Source: Opitutia bacterium Tous-C1TDCM
Lineage (GTDB): Bacteria; Verrucomicrobiota; Verrucomicrobiia; Opitutales; Opitutaceae
Assembly (NCBI GenBank): GCA_002288455.1
Contig: NEUS01000009.1
Span: 1 to 53,567 of the forward strand
Direction: 5' to 3'
Length of the DNA: 53,567 nucleotides
Below the pieces are notes generated by a model. It was not told the origin of the DNA. It ran no database searches and saw only the letters and a program-made list of their open reading frames with translations. The translations under genes were made by a program, and so were the position numbers. This document shows, piece by piece, positions 1 through 7,279 of the stretch (within the stretch, counting starts at the first letter, position 1; the number at the start of each line of letters is the position of its first letter).

Positions 1-42
1 GCCCGAGCTGCCGGTCCCGAGAATGCTGAAGCGCATGGCCAT
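1..42 (-). CDS. MBL-fold metallo-hydrolase, 5' fragment
   Basis: Only the first 14 codons are inside the window, reading MAMRFSILGTGSSG on the minus strand. This matches the usual opening of YycJ/WalJ-type metallo-beta-lactamase-fold hydrolases, where the first beta strand is followed by a GSGSSGN turn. The start could be the ATG at 42 or the one at 36; family members usually begin at MRFSILG, which favours 36. The gene lies 91 bp downstream of the kinase/nucleotidyltransferase fusion on the same strand and may share its transcript. The metal-binding HxHxDH motif lies outside the window, so the call rests on the N-terminus alone. Confidence 0.6.
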   Translation of the reverse strand, partial: MAMRFSILGTGSSG

Positions 43-133
43 GGCTGCTGCGGGTTGAAACGGCTCGCGCGGTCCGCGGCGAAACAAAAGGCGGACGAAA
101 ACGGGGCCGGGCGAAGGGCGCGGAGCGGCGTCC

Positions 134-3100
134 CTACCAACTGCACAAGGCGCCGATGGCGGCGGCGGAACCGTCGCGCGCCCAGCCGTCGAGCTGGGCC
201 TGGTCCTTGAGTTGTTGGCCGCGGACGCGGCCGACGGACGCAAAGACGCTCGCGCACTCGGGCAGCGCGGTCATGTCACCCCAGAGTTTTTCGAATTGGG
301 CAACCGGATACACGTCTTCCTGGCCGTGGCCCCAGCGCTTTTTGACGTCCTTGAGGGTGACGTAGGTCGGGACGCGCGCGGCGAGCGTGCGCACGGCGGC
401 GGCGGTGCGGTCGGCGTCGGCGAGCTCGGCGCGGGTGAGGCCGAAGAGCGCGAGCAGGCGGTCGATGTCGATCCAGCACGTGTTGGTGCTGTACCACGTG
501 AGGGCGAATTCGTCTTCCTCGCGCGGCAGGGCGAGGCCCTCGACGAGCCGGAGCCGGCCGTCGACGCGGGCGAGGCCGCCGCCGTGGTCCTCGATGCGGC
601 GCGGGATGACTTCCCAGCCGAGGGTGGCGCCGGAGGCCTGGAACCAGCCGAGCAGGGCGGGATCGGCGGTGGCGCCGAGGGTGTCGATGTTGTGGACGAG
701 GAGGGTGCGCAGCTGCGGGCGCGCGGCGAGCAGGCGGGCGAGCGTGCCGTTCTTCAACAGGTTCGGGACCTCGAACCAATGGCCCACGGGGTGGAGGCAT
801 TGGCCGGGGACGTTGTCGGTGTAGTCGTTGCCCTCGCCGGTGGTGCGGGCCCATTGCGTGAGGGCGGCGCGCACGCTCTCGCGCATCTTTTCCTTTTGCT
901 CGTCGAGTTTCTGCTGCGCGGTTTCCTCCCAGGCGAAGTGGAGGTCGCGCACGGAAGGCACCATGCGCAGGCCGATGGAGCGGCCCGGCGAAAGAAAGAT
1001 GTCGCGACCGAAAGCGTCGCCGTACTGCGCGCGCAGGCGCTGCTCGGTGGGCGCGTGCGTGAGATGGCTGGTCGTGAAAACGTGCGGCACGGGCGCGCCG
1101 TAGGTCAGCGCGGTGCGGCGGGATTTCGCGAGGTGGACGTCGATGAAGGTGCGGTGGGTGCCGGAGAATTTGGCGAAGGGGTGCAGCCCTTTCACCACGC
1201 CGGCGCCCTGCGTCCAACGGCTGCCGACGCCGGCGGCGTAGGTGACGACGGCGACTTCGCCGCGGCGGAGGGCGGCTTCGCCGGCGGCACGGAGGTTGGT
1301 CGAGGCTTGGCCGGCGGCGAAGAGATCGGCGGCGGGCACGTCTTCGATGCGGGTGTTGCCCGGGAGGCGGTTGAGGGCGAGGCCGATGCGGCCGGCGCGG
1401 AGCTCGGCGCGGATCTGCTCGTGCTGGGCGCGGTCGAAACCGTTCTGGGCGAGCAGGGCGTCGAGACGTTGCGCGCTGCGGCCGCCGGCATCGGCCGCGG
1501 GCAGGAGGCGGTCGAGCAGCGTGGGCAGGGCGCCGGCGAACTCGGGCCGCGTACGGGCGGCGCGGGTGAATTGCTGGAGATCGCCGCGTTCGCGCGCGGT
1601 GAGTTCGCGGGCTTCGCGGCGCAGCCAGCCGGGCACGGCGTGCTGGTAGAAGGCGACCGGGAGGAGCGCGTCGGCGCCGGTGCGCAGGGTGGCGACGGAG
1701 CCGTGCTCGTTGATCGCGAAGTCGTACACGACGGGGTCCATCGCGAAAGGCAGCGAGGATTCGAGCTCGCGTTTCGTCGCGAGCATGATCTCGAGCAATT
1801 TCTCCTGGGCTTCGGCGCGGCGGGCGGGATCGAAGATGAAACCCATGCCGCCGCCGGACATGCCGCCGAGCATCCAGAAACCCCAGAAGGCGTCGCCGAA
1901 AGCGTCGCGCGTGCGGGAGATGATGAGCTCGGTGTAGCGGTTGCTGACCCAGGGGATAATGGTCTGCAGCGGCCCGAAGAAATTGGCGGTGAGGGCGGCG
2001 CCGAGGCCGCGGATGTCGCCCGCGGCGAGTTTGTCGAGGATGGCGTCGAGGGTGGCGACGGCGGCGCGGCGGGCGTCCCACTCGGGGCCGCTGCGCAGGA
2101 GATATTTTTCCGTGGCCATCTCGAGGATGGGGCCGACGTTCTGGGCCATGCCGCCGTGGACGAGGACGAGGGAGTCCTGGAGCTTGCGGCGGGCGGCGTC
2201 GGGAATCCGGTCGCGGCCGAGCAGCGTGTGGCGGGGCAGGAGGCGGCCGCGGCTGATGCCGTACTCGGGATCGCCGGGTTGGGCGGCGGCGCCCTCGATC
2301 AATTTAATGCCGGGCCAAATGCCGCCGGAGTCCTGCCAGCCGCCGCCGGAGCCGCCGATCCATTCGCCGAGGATGGCGCGGGCGGCGACGATACGGCGGT
2401 CGGATTCCGTCATCGGGCCGGCGAGCATCTGGATTTGGCCGGTGGCGCGCATGCAGACGCCGATCAGGGCGCCGAGGAGATTGGTGGAGACGGCGAGGCG
2501 CGAACCCTTGGGGATGCGGTTGACGTTGCTGACGAGTTCGAAGCCGCGGCCGGGGCCGAAGATGGTCGCGAGCAATTCGGCGAGGCTGGCGCCGGAGCGC
2601 TCGATGCCCGGGGGCACGAGACCGGCGGCGATGACGGCGGCCTTGAGCAGGCCGAGGTAGTCGCGGCCGAAGTCGAAGACATCGTCGAGCGTTTCGAGGC
2701 GGCAGGACGCCTCGAGATCGACGCTGGCGAGGCGGATGACGGGCTCGTCGATGACGCGGAAATAGGCTTCGACGGGCGGGCGCGGGGCGTCGTCGCGGCC
2801 GTGGACGCCGAGGTCGATGGAGACATTGAGGACGCGGGCGCCCTCGGGGAAATCCATCCCGAGGAAAAAGATGTCGCTCCAGCCGCAGTGGGTCAGGTCC
2901 ATGCGCACGGCGGTGCGTTCATCGAGGAGCGGATAGGGCGTGTCGGCGTTTTCGCGGGTGACGAGTTCGCGGCGGACGCGCAGGGCCTGGTCGAGCGGGT
3001 GGCCGAGGCGGAACATCCAGGCGTTGCCATGCGTGGAGCGCACGGTGCGGCGGACCTGGTCGGCGAGGGTTTGGAAAGCGAGGGCGTGGTGGGCGGCGGC

Positions 3101-3451
3101 GAGGGCGCTGGAGAGCGTTTCGCTCGGGCCGTGTTCGCGTTGGGCGAGGTCGAAGCGCGTGATCGCTTCCTCGAAACGGCGTTCGAGCAAATGGCGGAAA
3201 CCCTCGTAAGGTACGCGGCCGGTGCGCGGAAGCTCGGCGCGGGCCGGCAGGTGGTAGCGATGGATCGCGGTGATGAAGAACAGCGCGCGGACCCGTTGGT
3301 AGAGGTTGGTGGCCTGGCGGCGGAAGCCGTCGAGCTCGGCGACGGCGGCGAGCAGTTCGGGGACGGTGCGGCCCTCGCACCAGGAATCGACGGCGGTGTC
3401 GCGGACCGCGGGGTCGGGCGACGTGATGATGGCGAGCAGGTCGGAGTTCAT
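134..3451 (-). CDS. Fused FKP-type GHMP sugar kinase and UDPGP-family nucleotidyltransferase
   Basis: A 1105-residue cytoplasmic protein with two recognisable halves. Residues 1-170 are helical with no clear match. Residues 180-570 resemble the kinase half of fucokinase/GDP-fucose pyrophosphorylase: MDLTHCGWSD at 184-193 (compare VRIDxAGGWTD), PKGSRLAVSTN at 314-324 (compare PKGSGLGTSS), GGSGGGWQDSGG at 366-377 and GGMSGGGMGF at 529-538. Residues 730-1100 resemble the UDPGP family, with the nucleotide loop AAGVGSRWTQGAGVVKGL at 739-756. The order is kinase then nucleotidyltransferase, the reverse of Bacteroides Fkp. The start at 3451 overlaps the upstream stop in an ATGA junction. A longer reading upstream is only the shadow of that neighbour. 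By inference it phosphorylates a free sugar at C1 and activates it as an NDP-sugar; the sugar cannot be told from sequence. Several motif positions deviate (THCGWSD for AGGWTD, SRLAVST for SGLGTSS). Confidence 0.75.
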   Translation of the reverse strand: MNSDLLAIITSPDPAVRDTAVDSWCEGRTVPELLAAVAELDGFRRQATNLYQRVRALFFITAIHRYHLPARAELPRTGRVPYEGFRHLLERRFEEAITRFDLAQREHGPSETLSSALAAAHHALAFQTLADQVRRTVRSTHGNAWMFRLGHPLDQALRVRRELVTRENADTPYPLLDERTAVRMDLTHCGWSDIFFLGMDFPEGARVLNVSIDLGVHGRDDAPRPPVEAYFRVIDEPVIRLASVDLEASCRLETLDDVFDFGRDYLGLLKAAVIAAGLVPPGIERSGASLAELLATIFGPGRGFELVSNVNRIPKGSRLAVSTNLLGALIGVCMRATGQIQMLAGPMTESDRRIVAARAILGEWIGGSGGGWQDSGGIWPGIKLIEGAAAQPGDPEYGISRGRLLPRHTLLGRDRIPDAARRKLQDSLVLVHGGMAQNVGPILEMATEKYLLRSGPEWDARRAAVATLDAILDKLAAGDIRGLGAALTANFFGPLQTIIPWVSNRYTELIISRTRDAFGDAFWGFWMLGGMSGGGMGFIFDPARRAEAQEKLLEIMLATKRELESSLPFAMDPVVYDFAINEHGSVATLRTGADALLPVAFYQHAVPGWLRREARELTARERGDLQQFTRAARTRPEFAGALPTLLDRLLPAADAGGRSAQRLDALLAQNGFDRAQHEQIRAELRAGRIGLALNRLPGNTRIEDVPAADLFAAGQASTNLRAAGEAALRRGEVAVVTYAAGVGSRWTQGAGVVKGLHPFAKFSGTHRTFIDVHLAKSRRTALTYGAPVPHVFTTSHLTHAPTEQRLRAQYGDAFGRDIFLSPGRSIGLRMVPSVRDLHFAWEETAQQKLDEQKEKMRESVRAALTQWARTTGEGNDYTDNVPGQCLHPVGHWFEVPNLLKNGTLARLLAARPQLRTLLVHNIDTLGATADPALLGWFQASGATLGWEVIPRRIEDHGGGLARVDGRLRLVEGLALPREEDEFALTWYSTNTCWIDIDRLLALFGLTRAELADADRTAAAVRTLAARVPTYVTLKDVKKRWGHGQEDVYPVAQFEKLWGDMTALPECASVFASVGRVRGQQLKDQAQLDGWARDGSAAAIGALCSW

Positions 3452-4290
3452 TCGGCGCGGACGGCGAGGAGCTCGACGAGCTGGGTGAGCACGCGATCGC
3501 GGTCGCGGCCGGCAAGGGAGAGGGCAAGTTGGGCGAAGAGCAGCCCGTAAGAGGCGCCGATGTCGAAACGGCGGCCGGCGACGGTGAAGGCGAGGTAGCG
3601 GCGCCGGGCGGCGAGGGCGTGCAGGGCGGGCGAGAGCCCGAGGGAGCGGTCGGGCGCGGCGAGACGCTGTTCGTCGAGGACGTGGAACAGCTCCGGCTCG
3701 AAGACATGCATGCCGAAGAAGCAGAGGTAGAAACCGGCGCGCAGGCCGGGGACGATGAGCTGTTGCTCGGCGGCGGTGGGCGTGGGTTTTTCCAGCACGG
3801 CCTCGACGTGGTAGAGCGGCTTGGCGCCGCCGACGAGGCGGCCGCCGACGGCGCCGAACTCCGTGAGTTGGCTCTCGCGCGTCGGCTGGACGGCGGAGAC
3901 GGAAGCGTTCTCCGCTTCGGCCGTGGCGATCAGTTGGCGGGCGCAACTGGTCGAAGTTTGGGAAACGTGGAGGTGGTCGCCGACGAGATGGAGGAAGGGT
4001 TCGTCGCCGACGAAGCTGCGGCCGCAGAGGACCGCGTGGCCGTAGCCGCGCGGCTGGTCCTGCACGATGAAGCGGACGCGGCCGCGGAGATCGCCGCAGG
4101 CTTCGGCGTAGGCGGTTTCGTCGCCCGGGCAGACCACGACGCCGAATTCCTCGATGCCGGCGCCGGCGGCTTCCTCGAGCACGACCTGCAGGGCGGACTT
4201 GGGCTCGCCGTTGCGATCCATGAGGGTCTGCAGCGGCAGCGTGCGCTGGCGGGGATTGGCGGCGGTGACGAGGACTTTGCGGATTCTCAT
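3448..4290 (-). CDS. Sugar-1-phosphate nucleotidyltransferase-like protein (GalU/RmlA fold, degenerate motif)
   Basis: 280 residues. The N-terminus MRIRKVLVTAANPRQRTLPL aligns with the opening strand of GalU/RmlA nucleotidyltransferases, and ALQVVLEEAAGAGIEEFGVV matches the region after the PxxK motif. Further on, VGDHLH occupies the place of the usual LPDDL, and VEAVLEKPTP and RRFDIGASYGLLFAQLAL match GalU-like VExxxEKP and DxGxxxGYxxA segments. The glycine-rich GxGTRxxP signature is replaced by ANPRQRTLP, and the conserved PKEMLP lysine region is GEPKSAL, so normal catalysis is uncertain. The ATG at 4290 is chosen because homology begins there; the open frame upstream runs through repeat DNA. 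The stop overlaps the next gene's ATG by 4 bp (ATGA), implying coupled translation and a joint role in sugar activation. Confidence 0.7.
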   Translation of the reverse strand: MRIRKVLVTAANPRQRTLPLQTLMDRNGEPKSALQVVLEEAAGAGIEEFGVVVCPGDETAYAEACGDLRGRVRFIVQDQPRGYGHAVLCGRSFVGDEPFLHLVGDHLHVSQTSTSCARQLIATAEAENASVSAVQPTRESQLTEFGAVGGRLVGGAKPLYHVEAVLEKPTPTAAEQQLIVPGLRAGFYLCFFGMHVFEPELFHVLDEQRLAAPDRSLGLSPALHALAARRRYLAFTVAGRRFDIGASYGLLFAQLALSLAGRDRDRVLTQLVELLAVRAE

Positions 4291-4372
4291 GGGGCGAAGC
4301 GGAGATCGAAGGTGCAACGGGAGCGCGAGGGGCGTCGAACCCGAAAGCGACGGGGCGGCGCAGTGGCGGCGC

Positions 4373-4396
4373 GGGTTGAAGGGTGAAAGGTGAAGG
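4373..4396 (+). repeat. Heptamer-period array, left arm
   Basis: Period-7 units GGTTGAA, GGGTGAA, AGGTGAA follow each other between the divergent starts at 4290 and 4640. The array is approximately complementary to the one at 4481-4510, so the two form inverted arms around about 85 bp. Confidence 0.75.
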
Positions 4397-4403
4397 ATCG
4401 GAA

Positions 4404-4445
4404 GATGGGACGAATGGGACGGATGGGACTTAGGGGACGGATAGG
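4404..4445 (+). repeat. Nine-bp-period array (GGATGGGAC)
   Basis: Degenerate 9-mers GAATGGGAC, GGATGGGAC, TTAGGGGAC, GGATAGG lie between the two heptamer arms. They are the reverse complement of the GTCCTATCC/GTCCCATCC array at 32541-32576, so the same unit recurs 28 kb away in the other orientation. Confidence 0.75.
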
Positions 4446-4480
4446 CGCGGTGATGAGGGCGGCGGTCTCGTAGGCCCGAT

Positions 4481-4510
4481 CTTTCAACCTGCAACTTTCA
4501 CCCTTCAACT
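4481..4510 (+). repeat. Heptamer-period array, right arm
   Basis: Units CTTTCAA, CCTGCAA, CTTTCAC, CCTTCAA in strict 7-bp register. It is followed immediately by a perfect palindrome at 4511. Confidence 0.75.
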
Positions 4511-4534
4511 GCGAGGCCCCGGCCGGGGCCTCGC
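4511..4534. repeat. Perfect 24-bp palindrome
   Basis: GCGAGGCCCCGG is followed directly by its exact reverse complement, which would fold as a 10-bp stem with a GGCC tetraloop. It lies about 105 bp upstream of the PTPS start and touches the end of the heptamer array. No T-tract follows, so it is not a standard intrinsic terminator. It could be a regulatory hairpin, a protein-binding palindrome or part of the repeat element. Confidence 0.8.
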
Positions 4535-4639
4535 CCCGATGCCCGCAGCTAATGGCCGGCAGAGGCGTGGCTCACAGGCGGGTGTCGGATTGAGCCGGCG
4601 GATTGACCGCGGCGGGATTTTCGCTACGTCTGACCCTCC

Positions 4640-5128
4640 ATGCCGAAGCTTGCCGCCCGCAAAAAACCCGCGCCGCCCCGCGTGCTGCCCGGAATCGTGT
4701 ACATCACGCGGCAGGTGCATTTCAATTCGGCGCACCGGCTGTACAACCCGACCAAGAGCCAAGCCTGGAACGTGGAGCAGTACGGCCTTTGCACGAACCC
4801 GCATTGGCACGGGCACAATTACGTCCTCGAAGTGACGGTGCGCGGCCAGCCGCATCCGGATACCGGTTACGTCATGGAGCTGGGCGACTTGAAGGACCTG
4901 CTCAACGAAGCCGTGGTGGACAAGTGCGACCATCGGAATCTCAACACCGACGTCGATTTCCTGCGCAACGTGATCCCGTCGACGGAAAATCTGGTGATCG
5001 CGTTCTGGCACGAGCTCGCGCCGCGGTTGCCCAAGGCGGCGGAGCTTTACCGGATCCGACTTTTCGAAACGCCCCGCAACTACGCGGAATTTTTCGGCCC
5101 CGGCGCCACGGAGGCGTCCGCCCGCTGA
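4640..5128 (+). CDS. queD: 6-pyruvoyl/6-carboxy-tetrahydropterin synthase family protein
   Basis: 162 residues, of the PTPS/QueD family, which removes triphosphate from 7,8-dihydroneopterin triphosphate. Zinc ligands are visible in VHFNSAHRL and HGHNY. The catalytic cysteine sits in [11 protein letters not shown], with the Cys-x5-HGH spacing of animal PTPS, longer than the short CxxxHGH loop of classical QueD. The catalytic Asp-His pair is in CDHRNLN, and substrate glutamates are in STENL and LFETPRN. The first 20 residues (basic, proline-rich) are an extension. The stop overlaps ATG 5128 (TGATG), and FolE2 follows on the same strand. With FolE2 and the SDR downstream it may act in a biopterin-like pathway rather than in queuosine synthesis; queuosine or folate supply remain possible. 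Confidence 0.85.
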   Translation: MPKLAARKKPAPPRVLPGIVYITRQVHFNSAHRLYNPTKSQAWNVEQYGLCTNPHWHGHNYVLEVTVRGQPHPDTGYVMELGDLKDLLNEAVVDKCDHRNLNTDVDFLRNVIPSTENLVIAFWHELAPRLPKAAELYRIRLFETPRNYAEFFGPGATEASAR

Positions 5129-5193
5129 TGCGTCCGGAACCGATCCGCGGCCCCGGCCGACGGCGTCTGTTCCCCCGGAGATCGAGGAAGCCC

Positions 5194-6168
5194 ATGAAGA
5201 AGAAACCCATGTTTTTACACCGCACGGCGGGCGGCATCGAGCCGCTGATCGCGCGCGGGTTCCAGGCGAAGTTCAAGAGCGACGCCGCGTACCGCGAGTC
5301 GCTGCCGGACATGATGGAAGCGGTCGACGCGATCGGCGGGGCCAACGTGCCGATCCAGCAGGTCGGTTGCGCGAATTTCCGGTTGCCGCTGAAGTTCAAG
5401 GCGAAGGACGGCCGGGTTTTGACGCTCGAGACGGCGGTGACGGGGACGGTGTCCCTCGAGGCCAATCTCAAGGGCATCAACATGGGCCGCATCATGCGGA
5501 CCTTCTACGAGCACGAGGAGAAGGTGTTTTCGCCCGATCTGTTGCGGCGGATTCTCGAGCAGTACCGCCGCAAGATCGTCGCCTTCGAGGCGCGGGTGCG
5601 GCTGTCGTTTTCGTATCCGATTTTGCAACCGAGCCTGCGGAGCGGGCTGAAGGGCTGGCAGTATTACAAGGTGACTTTCGAAGGCACGATGGACCGCGAA
5701 GGCCGGTTCCGGAAGTTCATCGAATTCGATTTCGTCTATTCGTCGACCTGCCCGTGCAGCGCGGAGCTGGCGGAGCATGCGCGGCGCACGCGCGGGGTGT
5801 ACGCGACGCCGCATGCGCAGCGCTCGAAGGCGCGCGTGAAGGTCGAGATCGCCGCGGGCCGCACGCTCCCCATCGAGGACTTGCAGCGCCATTGCGCCGA
5901 AGGTCTGAAGACCGAGACACAGGTGATGGTGAAACGCGAGGACGAGCAGGCCTTCGCCGAGCTCAACGGCACCTACATCAAATTTGTCGAGGACGCGGCG
6001 CGCCTGCTCTACCGCGAATTGGCGGGCGACAAACGCATCGCCGATTTCCAGATCGCGTGCTCGCACCTCGAATCGCTGCATTCGCACGACGCCGTGAGCG
6101 TGATCTGCAAAGGCGTGCCCGGCGGGTTGCGCGCGGACTTCACCGATTTCGGTTCGCTCGTCTGCTGA
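5194..6168 (+). CDS. folE2: GTP cyclohydrolase FolE2 (type IB)
   Basis: 324 residues with the type IB GTP cyclohydrolase hallmarks: [12 protein letters not shown]-like N-terminus (here [13 protein letters not shown]), [16 protein letters not shown], metal-binding cysteine region [10 protein letters not shown], and the C-terminal [12 protein letters not shown] histidine block. It converts GTP to 7,8-dihydroneopterin triphosphate, the substrate of the preceding PTPS-family enzyme. The start at 5194 is chosen because GAGGA lies 5 bp upstream and homology begins at MKKKP. A second candidate, ATG 5128, overlaps the upstream stop (TGATG) and would add 22 arginine-rich residues. FolE2 enzymes can work without zinc, so the gene often stands in for FolE under metal limitation; no Zur-like site was recognised here. 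Confidence 0.93.
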   Translation: MKKKPMFLHRTAGGIEPLIARGFQAKFKSDAAYRESLPDMMEAVDAIGGANVPIQQVGCANFRLPLKFKAKDGRVLTLETAVTGTVSLEANLKGINMGRIMRTFYEHEEKVFSPDLLRRILEQYRRKIVAFEARVRLSFSYPILQPSLRSGLKGWQYYKVTFEGTMDREGRFRKFIEFDFVYSSTCPCSAELAEHARRTRGVYATPHAQRSKARVKVEIAAGRTLPIEDLQRHCAEGLKTETQVMVKREDEQAFAELNGTYIKFVEDAARLLYRELAGDKRIADFQIACSHLESLHSHDAVSVICKGVPGGLRADFTDFGSLVC

Positions 6169-6187
6169 GCGGGCGCGCCGCCGCGAA

Positions 6188-6203
6188 GGCCGCGTTCGCG
6201 GCC
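6188..6203. terminator. GC hairpin after folE2
   Basis: GGCCGC-GTTC-GCGGCC forms a 6-bp stem (7 bp if the loop closes) 20 bp after the folE2 stop. No T-tract follows, so termination is uncertain. Confidence 0.35.
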
Positions 6204-6209
6204 GATGGG

Positions 6210-6237
6210 AAGGCGAAAGGTGAAAGTTGAAAGCGGG
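6210..6237 (+). repeat. Short heptamer-period array
   Basis: AAGGCGA, AAGGTGA, AAGTTGA, AAGCGGG: four 7-bp units between folE2 and the SDR gene. No opposite arm is seen nearby. Confidence 0.65.
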
Positions 6238-6303
6238 GAAGACTCGCGGACGATGTGTCCGCGCGGGCGTTGCTTTGCGGGAAAGGAACGTTTCGCTGGC
6301 GCG

Positions 6304-7014
6304 ATGAAATCTCCCGTCGTTCTGATCACCGGTGCGTCCCAGGGGATCGGCGCCGCTTTGGCCGAGGAGTTCGCGCGTGAAATCAAGGGCGTGAAGCTCG
6401 CGCTCGTGGCGCGCAACGAGCGCAACCTCGCCGCGGTGGCGAAGACCTGCGCGCGCCGCGGGGCGAAGGCGGGGATTTTCGGTTGCGACGTCGCGGACGA
6501 GGCGGCAGTAGCGGCGATGGCCGCGGCGGTGACGAAGCGGTTCGGCCGGGTCGATGTGCTGATCAACAATGCGGGCGTGTTCGCCGGGGCGCCGTTCGCC
6601 GAGACGAAGGTCGCGGAGTTCGACCGCATCGTGGCGGCGAATCTGCGCAGCGCGTTTTTGGTCACGCAGGCCTTCGTGCCCGCGATGTTGGCGCGGAAGC
6701 ACGGCGACGTTTTCTTCATGAGCTCGATCGCGGGGCTCGACGCGTACCCGAACGGCGCGGCGTACTGCGCGGCAAAGTTCGGCGTGACGGGTTTGGCGAA
6801 AGTGCTGCGCGCGGAAACGAAAGGCACGGGCGTGCGCGTGTGCTGCGTGTATCCGGGGGCGACGTGGTCGCCGTCGTGGTCGGGTAGCGGCGTGCCCGAG
6901 GCGCGCATCATGCCGGCGGCGGATGTGGCGCGGGCGTTCTACGATGTTTACCGCCTCTCGCGGCGGACCGTGGTCGAGGAAATCGTGCTGCGGCCGGAGC
7001 AGGGGGATGTATGA
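6304..7014 (+). CDS. Short-chain dehydrogenase/reductase (possible sepiapterin reductase-like)
   Basis: 236 residues, a classical SDR. The Rossmann motif is TGASQGIG (residues 9-16), followed by NNAG, a catalytic Ser in SSIAG and the YCAAK Tyr-x3-Lys pair. An LVARNERNL segment after the second strand suggests NADP(H) preference. The ATG at 6304 is where SDR homology starts; GGAAAGGAA lies somewhat far upstream. An in-frame extension upstream would translate the heptamer array and is rejected. It lies directly downstream of PTPS and folE2 on the same strand. That order of activities (GTP cyclohydrolase, PTPS, SDR) matches tetrahydrobiopterin synthesis, where sepiapterin reductase is an SDR. 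The substrate cannot be read from the sequence, and a generic oxidoreductase is the alternative. Confidence 0.85.
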   Translation: MKSPVVLITGASQGIGAALAEEFAREIKGVKLALVARNERNLAAVAKTCARRGAKAGIFGCDVADEAAVAAMAAAVTKRFGRVDVLINNAGVFAGAPFAETKVAEFDRIVAANLRSAFLVTQAFVPAMLARKHGDVFFMSSIAGLDAYPNGAAYCAAKFGVTGLAKVLRAETKGTGVRVCCVYPGATWSPSWSGSGVPEARIMPAADVARAFYDVYRLSRRTVVEEIVLRPEQGDV

Positions 7015-7021
7015 TCAGAGG

Positions 7022-7053
7022 GAGTTGAGGGTTGAGAGCTGAGAGTTGAAAGC
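7022..7053 (+). repeat. Heptamer-period array, left arm
   Basis: Units GAGTTGA, GGGTTGA, GAGCTGA, GAGTTGA, AAGC begin 7 bp after the SDR stop. They are largely complementary to 7249-7279, so the two arrays bracket this convergent intergenic region. Confidence 0.8.
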
Positions 7054-7102
7054 AGGACCGACCGGACCCGCCGCCGCCCGCAGGTCTGCAGATCCCTCCC
7101 CC

Positions 7103-7185
7103 CGCCGCTTCAGCGGCGCCTCCGACTCCCTGCTGCGGCGATTCAGCCGCAGCCGCACTCCCAGATTTCGCCCGTTGGCGAAATC
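7103..7185. repeat. Three consecutive hairpins between the heptamer arms
   Basis: Three perfect stem-loops lie in a row: CGCCGC-TTCA-GCGGCG at 7103-7118, CTGCGGC-GATTCA-GCCGCAG at 7133-7152, and a 9-bp stem GATTTCGCC with loop CGTT at 7164-7185. Each can form in RNA from either strand. The region is non-coding and sits between convergent genes, so it may be a structured transcript or a double terminator. No T-tract is present. Confidence 0.65.
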
Positions 7186-7248
7186 CATCAGCGTTTCACC
7201 ATCCCCGCGCCCCGCCCCCGTCGCGAGCCCGTGCGGTCGGTCTCCCGA

Positions 7249-7279
7249 CTCTCAACGCTCAGCTCTCATCTCTCAACTC
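7249..7279 (+). repeat. Heptamer-period array, right arm
   Basis: Units CTCTCAA, CGCTCAG, CTCTCAT, CTCTCAA, CTC. It overlaps the 3' end of the amidohydrolase gene, whose stop codon (7266-7268) and last residues are encoded by the array. Confidence 0.8.

Noticed and set aside
212-3550. Very long plus-strand open frame opposite the kinase fusion
   Set aside because: It is an antisense shadow caused by GC bias at third positions. Its product is Gly/Ala/Glu low complexity, while the minus strand shows clear family motifs.
5128-5193. Use of ATG 5128 as the folE2 start
   Set aside because: The added residues are Arg/Pro-rich and unlike FolE2 N-termini; ATG 5194 has a good ribosome-binding site.
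7022-7279. Integron attC-type site
   Set aside because: No conserved R' and R'' core sites or integrase; the arms are heptameric.
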